Source: Lachnospiraceae bacterium (GTDB lineage Bacteria; Bacillota; Clostridia; Lachnospirales; Lachnospiraceae). Taken from it: 6,662 nt of DNA. The translations under genes were made by a program, and so were the position numbers. The notes under the pieces were generated by a model. The model was not told where the DNA came from. It did no database searches and saw only the letters and a list, made by a program, of their open reading frames with translations. The stretch covers positions 1 to 6,662 of the forward strand of contig CAAGPW010000159.1 of assembly GCA_900771955.1 (NCBI GenBank), written 5' to 3'. Positions within the stretch are counted from its first letter, which is position 1; each line of letters starts with the position of its first letter. This document shows, in pieces, positions 1-5,939 of the stretch.

Positions 1-779
1 CCGCGTTTCGAGTATGAGTCTAAGTAGTTTTCTAAATCGACAAAGGGTCCTTCTGTTTTTTCAAGGCGAGTGTAAATCCCTTCATAATCGTACTCTTGCA
101 GATATTCCTCCATAAGTGATAGTATCCGCAGCCATTCCTTGATTTGGCCAGGTTTTTCACTCATAAATCCAGCAATGTCTTCATCGGAAAAGCCAAGCCG
201 CTTGAGTTCTTTACACTTTAGGTATTTTTCGATGGGATTGTAGTCGAGCTTATCATCTTCACCCATCTGGTAGATAGTTTCAAGTTGCTGGATATCCTTT
301 TCTTCCGCATCATCGGGGAGGATTATGGCCAGAAAATACCGACAATGTTCAACTTGTGTGTAAGAGAGGCCCATCTCATCATGTTGATGGAATAGCCTAT
401 TCAATAGCATCGCTCGACGGTTGCCATCAACAATGATGCCGTCCGATGTCACGATGCCGTATCTTTGCTGACCATTTTTTAACAAACTGTCCATGGTCGT
501 CCTATTTCTATCCACCTTGGATTCATATAGGAATTTTTCGATGATTGCGCGATCTGTATCCAGCTCTGCATTCAAATCACCGTTCTGTCTCTCATAGGAC
601 AAGACATCGGAGCCGATTCTCCCATTGTATTTATTGTAAATCAGATAGTCCAGGGGAATGCGCCAAACGATTTCCGTCCGCGTCGATCCTTTGTAGCGCA
701 GAGGAATACCAGTCATTGCCTGATTGAACTGATTGGCTTTCAGTTCCTCTAGTTTTGCTTTTCTCGTTGCAGAATCCAT
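1..779 (-). CDS. ParB-like protein (ParB/Srx-type N-terminal domain plus HTH), 3' end cut off by window edge
   Basis: The visible part is 259 complete codons; the C-terminus lies beyond base 1. Residues 113-122 read DGIIVDGNRR, the DGxRR signature of the ParB N-terminal (ParB/Srx) domain. Residues about 180-222 (NPIEKY, then GFSDEDIAGFM, then IKEWLRILSLM) resemble the ParB/KorB-type HTH. The start ATG at 779 has GGGGAGG eight bases upstream and overlaps the preceding methyltransferase stop (TAATG), so translation is probably coupled. ParB-fold proteins are mostly chromosome or plasmid partition factors, but relatives act as nucleases or NTPases in defence and DNA-modification systems. No ParA partner is visible, and a methyltransferase lies directly upstream, so a role in modification or defence is inferred over partition. 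The ParB-like call is fairly secure; the biochemical activity is unknown. Confidence 0.8.
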   Translation of the reverse strand, partial: MDSATRKAKLEELKANQFNQAMTGIPLRYKGSTRTEIVWRIPLDYLIYNKYNGRIGSDVLSYERQNGDLNAELDTDRAIIEKFLYESKVDRNRTTMDSLLKNGQQRYGIVTSDGIIVDGNRRAMLLNRLFHQHDEMGLSYTQVEHCRYFLAIILPDDAEEKDIQQLETIYQMGEDDKLDYNPIEKYLKCKELKRLGFSDEDIAGFMSEKPGQIKEWLRILSLMEEYLQEYDYEGIYTRLEKTEGPFVDLENYLDSYSKR

Positions 780-2404
780 TACTGTAACCTCCCCATATGT
801 GTTACGACTCGTTTTAGAATCAGATATCCCGTGGCAATTGCTAACGGTAGTTTGGTGGGCTCATCATCAAATTGAACATAATCTTTTTGTTCTTCTGGCA
901 TGAATGTTGTTTCTATAAAGGCCTTCGTGTTTTCAAGCAGTTCATATGGCCCATAATACTTTTGCTGGCCACGGTCCGCTGTCGTCATACAGAAAACAGT
1001 TTGAAACGCATTCATGTTTGGAACGGCTTTTTTCGCCTGTTCGATAAATGTTCGAACTTGCTCTCTATACTGCGGGGGGATCGACCTCATCGTAACATTG
1101 GGCTTGTATACGCGAGCTTTATCCTTCCCCTGGCTGTAATGGATTTCCGTCTCCCACTTGTATTTTCTGTTCTTAAAATCTGACCGATAATTTGTGAGTT
1201 CCACACGATATGCATCAATAATCAAGTAGGGAATATGATATTTGAATTTTGATGTTTCCCGCTTCGGTTGCTCTTCCCTGATTTCAAATGCGGATCCGTT
1301 AAGGTTAACGAAGTGGAGCTGCTCATCATCTGGTGTATGTTGGATCGGGATATACTCCGCAGGGATAGGCTCATTCGCTGCAGTGGCAATTGCTACTGCA
1401 ACTGCATATGAAAGCTTTGGCGGAACGGCGTTGCCGACAAGAGTGTGCTTTACACCTTTTGATTCGCCATAGAACCAGTAATCTATCGGGAAGCTCATCA
1501 TACAAGCAGCTTCTCTCACCGTGGGGAGACGATACCGGCCTTCTCCGTAGCCTAGAATCATCGCTTCCCTGGCACTTGCAGTCATAGTCGCCATTACAGT
1601 TCTTGCTGGCTTATCAAGGTTTTCGGGAAAGGACATTTTACCCATATATCCCTTGTCTTGCTTCAACCGTTTTGCCGTTTTGCACTCGAACGCCGCCAGT
1701 TCATATATGTAATGCTGATCAGTGACTTGTTGTGCTTCCAGCGTGAAATCAGGATAATTGATATCTGTAATTGGCCCGTTATCTGCTCTCAATGGATCTC
1801 CAAGCGAATCAAGGACTTGTCTTAAAGTGGTTATATTATTGTCGGTTTTGGTTGCTACAGGCCTTGGAAACTCTCCGCAGAGATATCTTTCTCTGTTTGT
1901 CGGCGCACCATAGTATTTTGCATTATATTTCCCAGACGCGCCATCTTTTGGCCTCAATACGAAATCGCCATCAAGTCCAAAATCGGCAGCAGTATACTCG
2001 TCTTTGATGTAATCCTTGACCGCTGGAACATTCTCCAAAACCCAATAGCGGAGGACTGACCCTTGTTTGAATTTCTTTCGGGCAACAATTTTAAGATATG
2101 CCTCGATCAGCTTTATACCGAGTTCCTTATCTGCATTTCCCGACTTATTTGAATGTGAAAACGACTGACACGGGGGTGAGCCAATAATGACTTCGGAATC
2201 AGGGACCAAAGCTTCAAATTCATCATCCGGGAGATTTGAAATCCGGATGACATCATCTTGAATCACGTTTGCACCGGGCTTGTTTCCTTTGTATGTGTTG
2301 ACTGCCGGCGCCCATTTATCGACAGCAAAAACGATTTCAAATCCCGCTTGGCGAAAGCCTTCTGAAAATCCTCCGCCACCGCAGAAAAAATCTGCGACTC
2401 TCAT
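779..2404 (-). CDS. DNA (cytosine-5) methyltransferase with long C-terminal extension
   Basis: A 541-residue enzyme predicted to transfer a methyl group from S-adenosylmethionine to C5 of cytosine in a specific DNA sequence. The conserved motifs are in order: motif I DFFCGGGGFS (5-14), motif IV SPPCQS with catalytic Cys79, motif VI ENV (124-126), motif VIII NRERY (170-174), motif IX RLPTVREAACMMSFP (292-306) and motif X GNAVPP (324-329). The stretch between VIII and IX (about 175-290) is the target-recognition region; its target sequence cannot be read from sequence. Residues about 350-541 follow motif X and match nothing I recognise; this is unusual for the family. The start is taken at 2404 because GGAG lies 8 bases upstream and motif I follows at once; an upstream in-frame TTG at 2461 has no ribosome binding site. 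It lies 58 bases after the AlbA_2 gene and overlaps the ParB-like gene by one base. A cognate restriction enzyme is not obvious in the same operon. Confidence 0.95.
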   Translation of the reverse strand: MRVADFFCGGGGFSEGFRQAGFEIVFAVDKWAPAVNTYKGNKPGANVIQDDVIRISNLPDDEFEALVPDSEVIIGSPPCQSFSHSNKSGNADKELGIKLIEAYLKIVARKKFKQGSVLRYWVLENVPAVKDYIKDEYTAADFGLDGDFVLRPKDGASGKYNAKYYGAPTNRERYLCGEFPRPVATKTDNNITTLRQVLDSLGDPLRADNGPITDINYPDFTLEAQQVTDQHYIYELAAFECKTAKRLKQDKGYMGKMSFPENLDKPARTVMATMTASAREAMILGYGEGRYRLPTVREAACMMSFPIDYWFYGESKGVKHTLVGNAVPPKLSYAVAVAIATAANEPIPAEYIPIQHTPDDEQLHFVNLNGSAFEIREEQPKRETSKFKYHIPYLIIDAYRVELTNYRSDFKNRKYKWETEIHYSQGKDKARVYKPNVTMRSIPPQYREQVRTFIEQAKKAVPNMNAFQTVFCMTTADRGQQKYYGPYELLENTKAFIETTFMPEEQKDYVQFDDEPTKLPLAIATGYLILKRVVTHMGRLQ

Positions 2405-2410
2405 GGTGTC

Positions 2411-2416
2411 TTCTCC
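2411..2416 (-). promoter_or_regulatory. Ribosome binding site deciding the methyltransferase start
   Basis: GGAGAA on the minus strand, with the GGAG part 8 bases before the ATG at 2404. It supports this start over the in-frame TTG at 2461, which would add 19 residues ahead of motif I and lacks a Shine-Dalgarno sequence. Confidence 0.75.
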
Positions 2417-2448
2417 ATTTCTAATATATCTATTGCCGACAAAAACTT

Positions 2449-2466
2449 GTGAATAATACAATTCAC
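2449..2466. repeat. Inverted repeat GTGAAT-N6-ATTCAC across the AlbA_2 stop codon
   Basis: Two perfect 6-bp arms separated by 6 bases, covering the stop codon of the AlbA_2 gene and lying 45 bases before the methyltransferase start. It could be a protein-binding dyad or a weak mRNA hairpin. The arms are short enough to arise by chance. Confidence 0.3.
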
Positions 2467-3758
2467 TGCTTAATTAGATAGTGTTTTCCCGAACCTCTGC
2501 CAACTACGTTAATAAGTTCCATATTGCGCATCTGCTTCATGAGTTCAAACGCGCGCGTCTTTTTGATTTCCAGCAAAGACTGGACTTCTTCGTCCGTGAT
2601 GTGGCCGTGCTCAGAGATATAGTCGAGCACCTTCTGCATCTGCGCGGTCACCGGCGAAGCCTGCTTCGGCGCGGCGGCCACGGCGTTCATATTGGGCAAA
2701 ACAATTTTGAATGTATTGGGAGTTACTTCGATTTGCGGTTGTTCGGGGCAATCGGCATACAGGTTGAATATTCTGCGAATGCCGGTGCCGTAACTTTCAA
2801 TCAAGCGCAGACGATGGAACACCTCGGCAAGATTCTTGTTTCTGGGCTGAGAGATGCCGGAACGAATATCGTCTGGGGAAAGGCCGGGAAGAAGACCGCC
2901 GAGAGAAATAAACTCCATTTTATGGTCGGTGACATTAATTATGATACTGCCACTAAAGCTGTAATCGCGATGGACAATCGCATTAAGCAGAGCCTCACGG
3001 ATAGCTTCTTCAGGATAATCCTGCTTATCCGTCCGTATCACACCTTTGATTACTGAGCTCGTTTTATTGCATAGTGCCAAATAGTTTACGGCGTCTTCAA
3101 ATTGCTTAAATATCGAACCCGTGAACTCCTTGCTATCCCGAAACACGGTACGGGCATCATCGCTGAACACAGCAATTTTTGTTGTGTGTGCGCACTGATC
3201 GGAGAGGAGCAAGGCAAGATTGGTATAAATGCCGTCTTTCTTTTGTGTAATACCAAGAGACCGATATTTTTCTGCACCCCATTCCACGCCGTAAAGCTTG
3301 AACGCTCTTTGGGCCGCTTCAAAAGTCAGCTCCTGCTCCATGGAGCGCATTTCCTCAAACGTATCGCCGTCGCTTTCCTTGATCATCTGACGGATCTGCT
3401 CGGGGGACGCCGGCACGCTGGAGGTGCCCTGGCGCACGTAAACACCGCTGGGCTTCAGGCCTTTTCCTTTGAGGTAGTAAGGCTTGTTGGAGCCCTCGCT
3501 TACCGTAATGCGTACCACCTTGTTTTCCTGGATCGTGAAGCGCACGAACATTGTGACATCCGGCATAATGGCGTCACGGATGCCGTTGGTGATACGGGTA
3601 TATTCCTGATCCACATCAGTCAGTCCAACAGCGTTGCCGTTGTTGTCGATCCCGACGTACACAATGCCTCCGTCCGTATTGGCGAAGGCAATTACTTCTT
3701 TATAGATATCCTCGGTAAACTGAGATTTGAATTCGATGTTCTCGGTCTCAATATTCAT
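2463..3758 (-). CDS. AlbA_2 (Schlafen-type) putative nucleic-acid-binding protein with HATPase_c_4 module and C-terminal winged helix
   Basis: A 431-residue protein of the widespread bacterial AlbA_2/HATPase_c_4 architecture, usually annotated as an ATP-binding, RNA-binding or regulatory protein. The N-terminus has ENIEFK (6-11), AFANTDGG (24-31) and VGIDNNG (35-41), typical of the AlbA_2 (Schlafen) domain. Residues 251-266 carry EALLNAIVHRDY, an N-box of the GHKL-type ATPase fold, followed by GGLLPGLSPDDI (287-298) and ESYGTGIRRI (321-330). Residues about 370-431 look like a winged helix (ITDEEVQSLLEIKKTRAFELMKQM region), so it may bind DNA and control its own operon. The start at 3758 has GAGGAGG 7 bases upstream and a consensus promoter just beyond. 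It is the first gene of the left operon, 58 bases ahead of the methyltransferase start. Its molecular role is inferred; family members have been linked to regulation and to phage defence, but few have been studied. Confidence 0.85.
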   Translation of the reverse strand: MNIETENIEFKSQFTEDIYKEVIAFANTDGGIVYVGIDNNGNAVGLTDVDQEYTRITNGIRDAIMPDVTMFVRFTIQENKVVRITVSEGSNKPYYLKGKGLKPSGVYVRQGTSSVPASPEQIRQMIKESDGDTFEEMRSMEQELTFEAAQRAFKLYGVEWGAEKYRSLGITQKKDGIYTNLALLLSDQCAHTTKIAVFSDDARTVFRDSKEFTGSIFKQFEDAVNYLALCNKTSSVIKGVIRTDKQDYPEEAIREALLNAIVHRDYSFSGSIIINVTDHKMEFISLGGLLPGLSPDDIRSGISQPRNKNLAEVFHRLRLIESYGTGIRRIFNLYADCPEQPQIEVTPNTFKIVLPNMNAVAAAPKQASPVTAQMQKVLDYISEHGHITDEEVQSLLEIKKTRAFELMKQMRNMELINVVGRGSGKHYLIKQ

Positions 3759-3789
3759 CGGAGCGCCTCCTCATAAGAAATCTGACTAT

Positions 3790-3817
3790 ATTATACTCAC
3801 AAAATTCGCTTTGTCAA
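3790..3817 (-). promoter_or_regulatory. Sigma-A type promoter of the AlbA_2/methyltransferase/ParB-like operon
   Basis: On the minus strand the -35 is TTGACA (3812-3817) and the -10 is TATAAT (3790-3795), both exact consensus, with a 16-base spacer. Transcription would begin near 3783, giving a leader of about 25 bases with a strong GAGGAGG site. So strong a promoter suggests that expression is held down by a repressor; see the inverted repeat over the spacer and -35. Confidence 0.88.
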
Positions 3818-3835
3818 CCGGAATGAGCGAATTTT
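3801..3835. promoter_or_regulatory. Candidate operator: perfect 10-bp inverted repeat over the left promoter
   Basis: AAAATTCGCT (3801-3810) and AGCGAATTTT (3826-3835) are exact reverse complements 15 bases apart; the left arm lies in the promoter spacer and the pair brackets the -35. A third GCGAAT occurs at 3838-3843, 11 bases (one helical turn) after the one in the right arm. A repressor here would block RNA polymerase. The winged helix of the AlbA_2 protein is a natural but untested candidate. Confidence 0.6.
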
Positions 3836-3912
3836 CTGCGAATATTCACTTATTCAATGTGAACAATCAGTGTGTTCGTCCCCAAAAAGGAATACAGATC
3901 TTTTCTGGAATC

Positions 3913-3947
3913 AAAAAAAGACCTCCTCTGCGTAAGCAAAGGAGGCC
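3913..3947 (-). terminator. Intrinsic terminator facing minus, with no gene upstream of it
   Basis: On the minus strand a 12-bp stem (3936-3947 with 3920-3931, two G-U pairs) closes a 4-base TTAC loop and is followed directly by seven T (3919-3913). This is a textbook intrinsic terminator. It would stop transcripts coming from the right, where the nearest gene points away (plus strand). It also shields the left promoter from read-through. Confidence 0.8.
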
Positions 3948-3964
3948 TCAATGGATTGAGTATC

Positions 3965-4040
3965 CACTTTTCAATGGATTTTGATGCTCTGAATACACAC
4001 TTTTCAATAGAAAAACGGCGCTAAAAAACGCACTTTTCAA
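3965..4040. repeat. Three copies of CACTTTTCAA at exact 33-bp spacing
   Basis: The 10-mer occurs at 3965-3974, 3998-4007 and 4031-4040, each start exactly 33 bases after the last; the intervening 23 bases differ. On the minus strand it reads TTGAAAAGTG. Regular short repeats near an end are characteristic of IS21-family elements, where they bind the transposase. An element end or relic is therefore plausible, but no transposase gene is in the window. Confidence 0.65.
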
Positions 4041-4082
4041 ATTCTGCCGCTAATCCTTTCAGGAATTGCGTAGCAATACTCG

Positions 4083-4131
4083 AAAAAACAGGCATCGGGC
4101 CACTGAATTCATCAGCGGCTCGCTGCCTGTT
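4083..4131 (-). terminator. Second intrinsic-type terminator facing minus
   Basis: Arms AACAGGCA (4087-4094) and TGCCTGTT (4124-4131) pair perfectly. An inner stem of 8 bp (4099-4106 with 4112-4119) has one G-U pair on the minus strand. Six T follow on the minus strand (4088-4083), overlapping the base of the stem. On the plus strand there is no T run, so the direction is minus. As with the terminator at 3913-3947, no minus gene precedes it. Confidence 0.65.
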
Positions 4132-4190
4132 ATTACATATAAACATTTCTGGTAACGGCAAAATTCTGCCAGATTAGATCGTATCAGCTG

Positions 4191-4219
4191 TTGATTTTTT
4201 GCCGATAATGTGCTATACT
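4191..4219 (+). promoter_or_regulatory. Extended -10 promoter of the Fic/Mrr operon
   Basis: The -35 is TTGATT (4191-4196) and the -10 is TATACT (4214-4219), with a 17-base spacer and a TGC extension just before the -10. Transcription would start near 4226, only about 22 bases before the Fic ATG. GGAGGTG (4232-4238) serves as the ribosome binding site. Short arms ATCGTAT (4178-4184) and ATACGAT (4243-4249) flank the promoter and might be sites for the Fic HTH domain. Confidence 0.82.
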
Positions 4220-4247
4220 ATATCTAGGATTGGAGGTGTAGCATACG

Positions 4248-5144
4248 ATGGAGTTTATCTCTGTTTCGGAGGCCGCAAAAAGGTGGGGCGTTTCTGAACG
4301 CAGCGTGCGGAATTACTGTGCCCAAGGCAGAATCACCGGAGCTTTTTTGACGGGAAAAACCTGGAACATTCCCACAACCGCCGAAAAGCCCGACCGCCTC
4401 AATAAACATGTAGACATGCCGAAAACGCTGCTGGACGTACTGCGGGCAGAAAAGGCAGCAAAGCTTCATGGCGGAATCTATCATAGAGTTCAAATCGATC
4501 TGACCTATAACTCCAATCACATCGAGGGCAGCCGACTGACCCACGACCAGACGCGCTTTATCTTTGAAACGAACACGATCGGCATGTCTGACGGTGCGGT
4601 AAAGGTCGATGACGTTGTGGAAACCGCCAATCATTTTAAGTGTATTGATATGGTCATAGACAGCGCCGCCCACGTACTCAGCGAGGCCTTCATCAAGCAG
4701 CTGCATGCGACGCTCAAAAGCGGAACGTCTAACTCCCGGCAGGACTGGTTTGCCGTAGGCGATTATAAAAAGCTTCCGAATGAGGTCGGCGGAATGGATA
4801 CCGCCCAGCCGGAAGAGGTTGCTTCACAGATGAAAAAGCTGCTGTCAGAATACAACGCCAATAAGGAAAAATCCTTCGATGATTTGCTTGATTTTCACTA
4901 CCGTTTTGAGCGGATTCACCCGTTTCAAGACGGCAACGGCAGAGTCGGTCGGCTGGTCCTGTTCAAGGAATGTCTGCGAAACAACATCGTTCCGTTTATC
5001 ATCGACGAGGACACGAAGCTGTATTACTATCGCGGTCTGAAGGAATGGGAACGGGAGCGAGGCTATCTGCGAGACACATGCCTGGCGGCGCAGGATAAGT
5101 TTAAGAAGTACCTGGACTATTTCAGGATACCGTATGATAATTGA
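4248..5144 (+). CDS. Fic family AMP-transferase with N-terminal helix-turn-helix
   Basis: A 298-residue protein expected to attach AMP (or another nucleotide moiety) to a target protein. The catalytic motif is complete: HPFQDGNGRVGR at 224-235, with catalytic His224, Asp228 and Arg235. Residues 89-94 read SNHIEG, matching the inhibitory motif (S/T)xxxE(G/N) with Glu93, upstream of the Fic core; the enzyme is therefore predicted to be self-inhibited (class II). The flap region lies near 171-182 (GDYKKLPNEVGG). Residues about 3-45 form a MerR/excisionase-like HTH (ISVSEAAKRWGVSERSVRNYC), suggesting direct DNA binding and perhaps autoregulation. The start is supported by GGAGGTG and an upstream promoter. 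The Mrr gene follows after 34 bases on the same strand. The substrate is unknown. HTH-Fic proteins are common in Firmicutes and often lie in accessory regions. Confidence 0.93.
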   Translation: MEFISVSEAAKRWGVSERSVRNYCAQGRITGAFLTGKTWNIPTTAEKPDRLNKHVDMPKTLLDVLRAEKAAKLHGGIYHRVQIDLTYNSNHIEGSRLTHDQTRFIFETNTIGMSDGAVKVDDVVETANHFKCIDMVIDSAAHVLSEAFIKQLHATLKSGTSNSRQDWFAVGDYKKLPNEVGGMDTAQPEEVASQMKKLLSEYNANKEKSFDDLLDFHYRFERIHPFQDGNGRVGRLVLFKECLRNNIVPFIIDEDTKLYYYRGLKEWERERGYLRDTCLAAQDKFKKYLDYFRIPYDN

Positions 5145-5178
5145 GCATGCTTGCGCATTACAGAGGTAAGGTGATCGA

Positions 5179-5781
5179 ATGACTTACAAACGTATTTCCG
5201 ATATGACACCGACAGAATTTGAAAGATGCTGTTTGGATATTCTATCCGGTTATGCTGAGGAGGAACATCTAAACGGATTCGAAATCACGCACAATAAGAT
5301 AATTAAGGCGTCTGATGGAAGATACCAGATTGATGTGTATGCCGAATTCACGGCTATGGGGGCTCGGTTTAAGATATTATGTGAGTGTAAAAAATACAAA
5401 TACCGCGTTGGCAGGGAGAAGGTTGCGGTTTTACATCGGAAACTAGATAGCATTGGGGCCCAGAAAGGTATTCTTATTTCAACAAGTGATTTTCAAAGCG
5501 GCGCACTCGAATATGCCAAGGCGCATGGGATTGCTTTGATTAAAGCTGAAGATTATCATTTTGAATACCTTTCCCACTCCAACGGGCAACCAGAAAATGA
5601 GGACGATCCATTTCTTTATGCTGAAAAACACATGCCGACTTATGTCGGTTTGGACTGCACAGTCAATTCGAGTGAACCTCACAAAGTGTTCCCGACAAGA
5701 GCAATGATACGGGAATTGCTTCTTGAAGAGAACAAAAGAATTAGCGAAGCGTTGGGGATTGAGCGAAGTATTGATTTATGA
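5179..5781 (+). CDS. Mrr-family restriction endonuclease-like protein
   Basis: A 200-residue protein with the PD-(D/E)XK nuclease core of the Mrr type. QIDVYAEF (50-57) supplies Asp52 and CECKK (68-72) supplies Glu69 and Lys71, the expected metal-binding and catalytic residues. GILISTSDFQSGALEYAKAHG (97-117 region) is the typical Mrr segment after the active site, followed by IALIKAED (118-125). TEFE near residue 12 matches the usual N-terminal helix. Residues about 130-200 are a tail I do not recognise; no separate DNA-binding domain is evident. E. coli Mrr cuts methylated DNA, so this may be modification-dependent, but that is not shown here. AAGGTGA lies just ahead of the ATG. It follows the Fic gene by 34 bases with no terminator between, so the two are probably co-transcribed. 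Confidence 0.88.
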   Translation: MTYKRISDMTPTEFERCCLDILSGYAEEEHLNGFEITHNKIIKASDGRYQIDVYAEFTAMGARFKILCECKKYKYRVGREKVAVLHRKLDSIGAQKGILISTSDFQSGALEYAKAHGIALIKAEDYHFEYLSHSNGQPENEDDPFLYAEKHMPTYVGLDCTVNSSEPHKVFPTRAMIRELLLEENKRISEALGIERSIDL

Positions 5782-5783
5782 AA

Positions 5784-5869
5784 TCATAGAAGGCTTTTCT
5801 TTATATAACCCACTCATAGAAGCCTTGATATCATACGTAGAATACTATCCAAATCTGATAGTAGGATAG
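5784..5869. repeat. Short direct repeats and AT-rich hairpins after the Mrr gene
   Basis: TCATAGAAGGC (5784-5794) recurs as TCATAGAAGCC (5814-5824), 30 bases apart. AAGGCTT (5790-5796) and AAGCCTT (5820-5826) are inverted copies. TACTATC (5843-5849) pairs with GATAGTA (5857-5863) around a 7-base loop; CTATCC (5845-5850) can pair instead with GGATAG (5864-5869). No T tract follows any of them, so none is a standard terminator. Confidence 0.45.
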
Positions 5870-5891
5870 AATCATAGTGGATCATGAAGAG

Positions 5892-5929
5892 CAGACTGAG
5901 CGAGAGGCTATTGCCTCCCGCTCAGTCTG
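5892..5929. terminator. Strong hairpin between convergent genes, probable bidirectional terminator
   Basis: CAGACTGAGCG (5892-5902) pairs perfectly with CGCTCAGTCTG (5919-5929). After one A/C mismatch, GAGGC (5904-5908) pairs with GCCTC (5913-5917) around a TATT loop. It lies 110 bases after the Mrr stop and 10 bases after the YjzC stop on the opposite strand, where a shared terminator is expected. Neither side has the usual adjacent T run, so an RNA-stabilising or other role is possible. Confidence 0.5.
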
Positions 5930-5939
5930 GTAGAGCTAT

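Larger units (their letters stand above)
3759..4247. other. 489-base gene-free divergent intergenic region
   Basis: This stretch lies between the divergent AlbA_2 and Fic genes. From left to right it holds: the left promoter and its inverted repeat (3790-3843); an unremarkable part (3850-3912); a minus-facing terminator (3913-3947); the CACTTTTCAA repeats (3965-4040); a second minus-facing terminator-like hairpin (4083-4131); and the right promoter (4191-4219). Neither terminator serves a visible gene, which suggests a relic of an inserted element or a small minus-strand RNA. No convincing protein gene was found. Confidence 0.7.

Noticed and set aside
2405..2461. Longer methyltransferase start at TTG 2461
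   Set aside because: No Shine-Dalgarno precedes it, whereas ATG 2404 has GGAG at 8 bases and begins right at motif I.
2481..3056. Plus-strand open frame of 191 codons
   Set aside because: Antisense shadow of the 3' part of the AlbA_2 gene; no ribosome binding site or family resemblance.
3102..3776. Plus-strand open frame of 224 codons opposite the AlbA_2 gene
   Set aside because: It lies wholly antisense to a gene with clear domain motifs, promoter and ribosome binding site, and its translation shows no recognisable family.
3727..3984. Plus-strand open frame running from the AlbA_2 start into the intergenic region
   Set aside because: It crosses a promoter, a terminator and a repeat, and the translation looks random.
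3965..4040. CRISPR array suggested by 33-bp periodicity
   Set aside because: Only 10 bases of each unit are conserved and no cas gene is present; a CRISPR repeat would be 23 bases or more.
4021..4146. Minus-strand open frame of 41 residues in the intergenic region
   Set aside because: The composition looks partly protein-like, but there is no ribosome binding site and the frame runs through a terminator hairpin and one of the 33-bp repeats. It may be a relic of a mobile element.
4178..4249. ATCGTAT/ATACGAT arms flanking the Fic promoter as a firm operator
   Set aside because: Seven-base arms 65 bp apart are not unlikely by chance, so this is mentioned only as a possibility under the promoter.
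4224..4706. Minus-strand open frame of 160 codons
   Set aside because: Antisense to the 5' half of the Fic gene, whose HTH and inhibitory motif are clearly coding on the plus strand.
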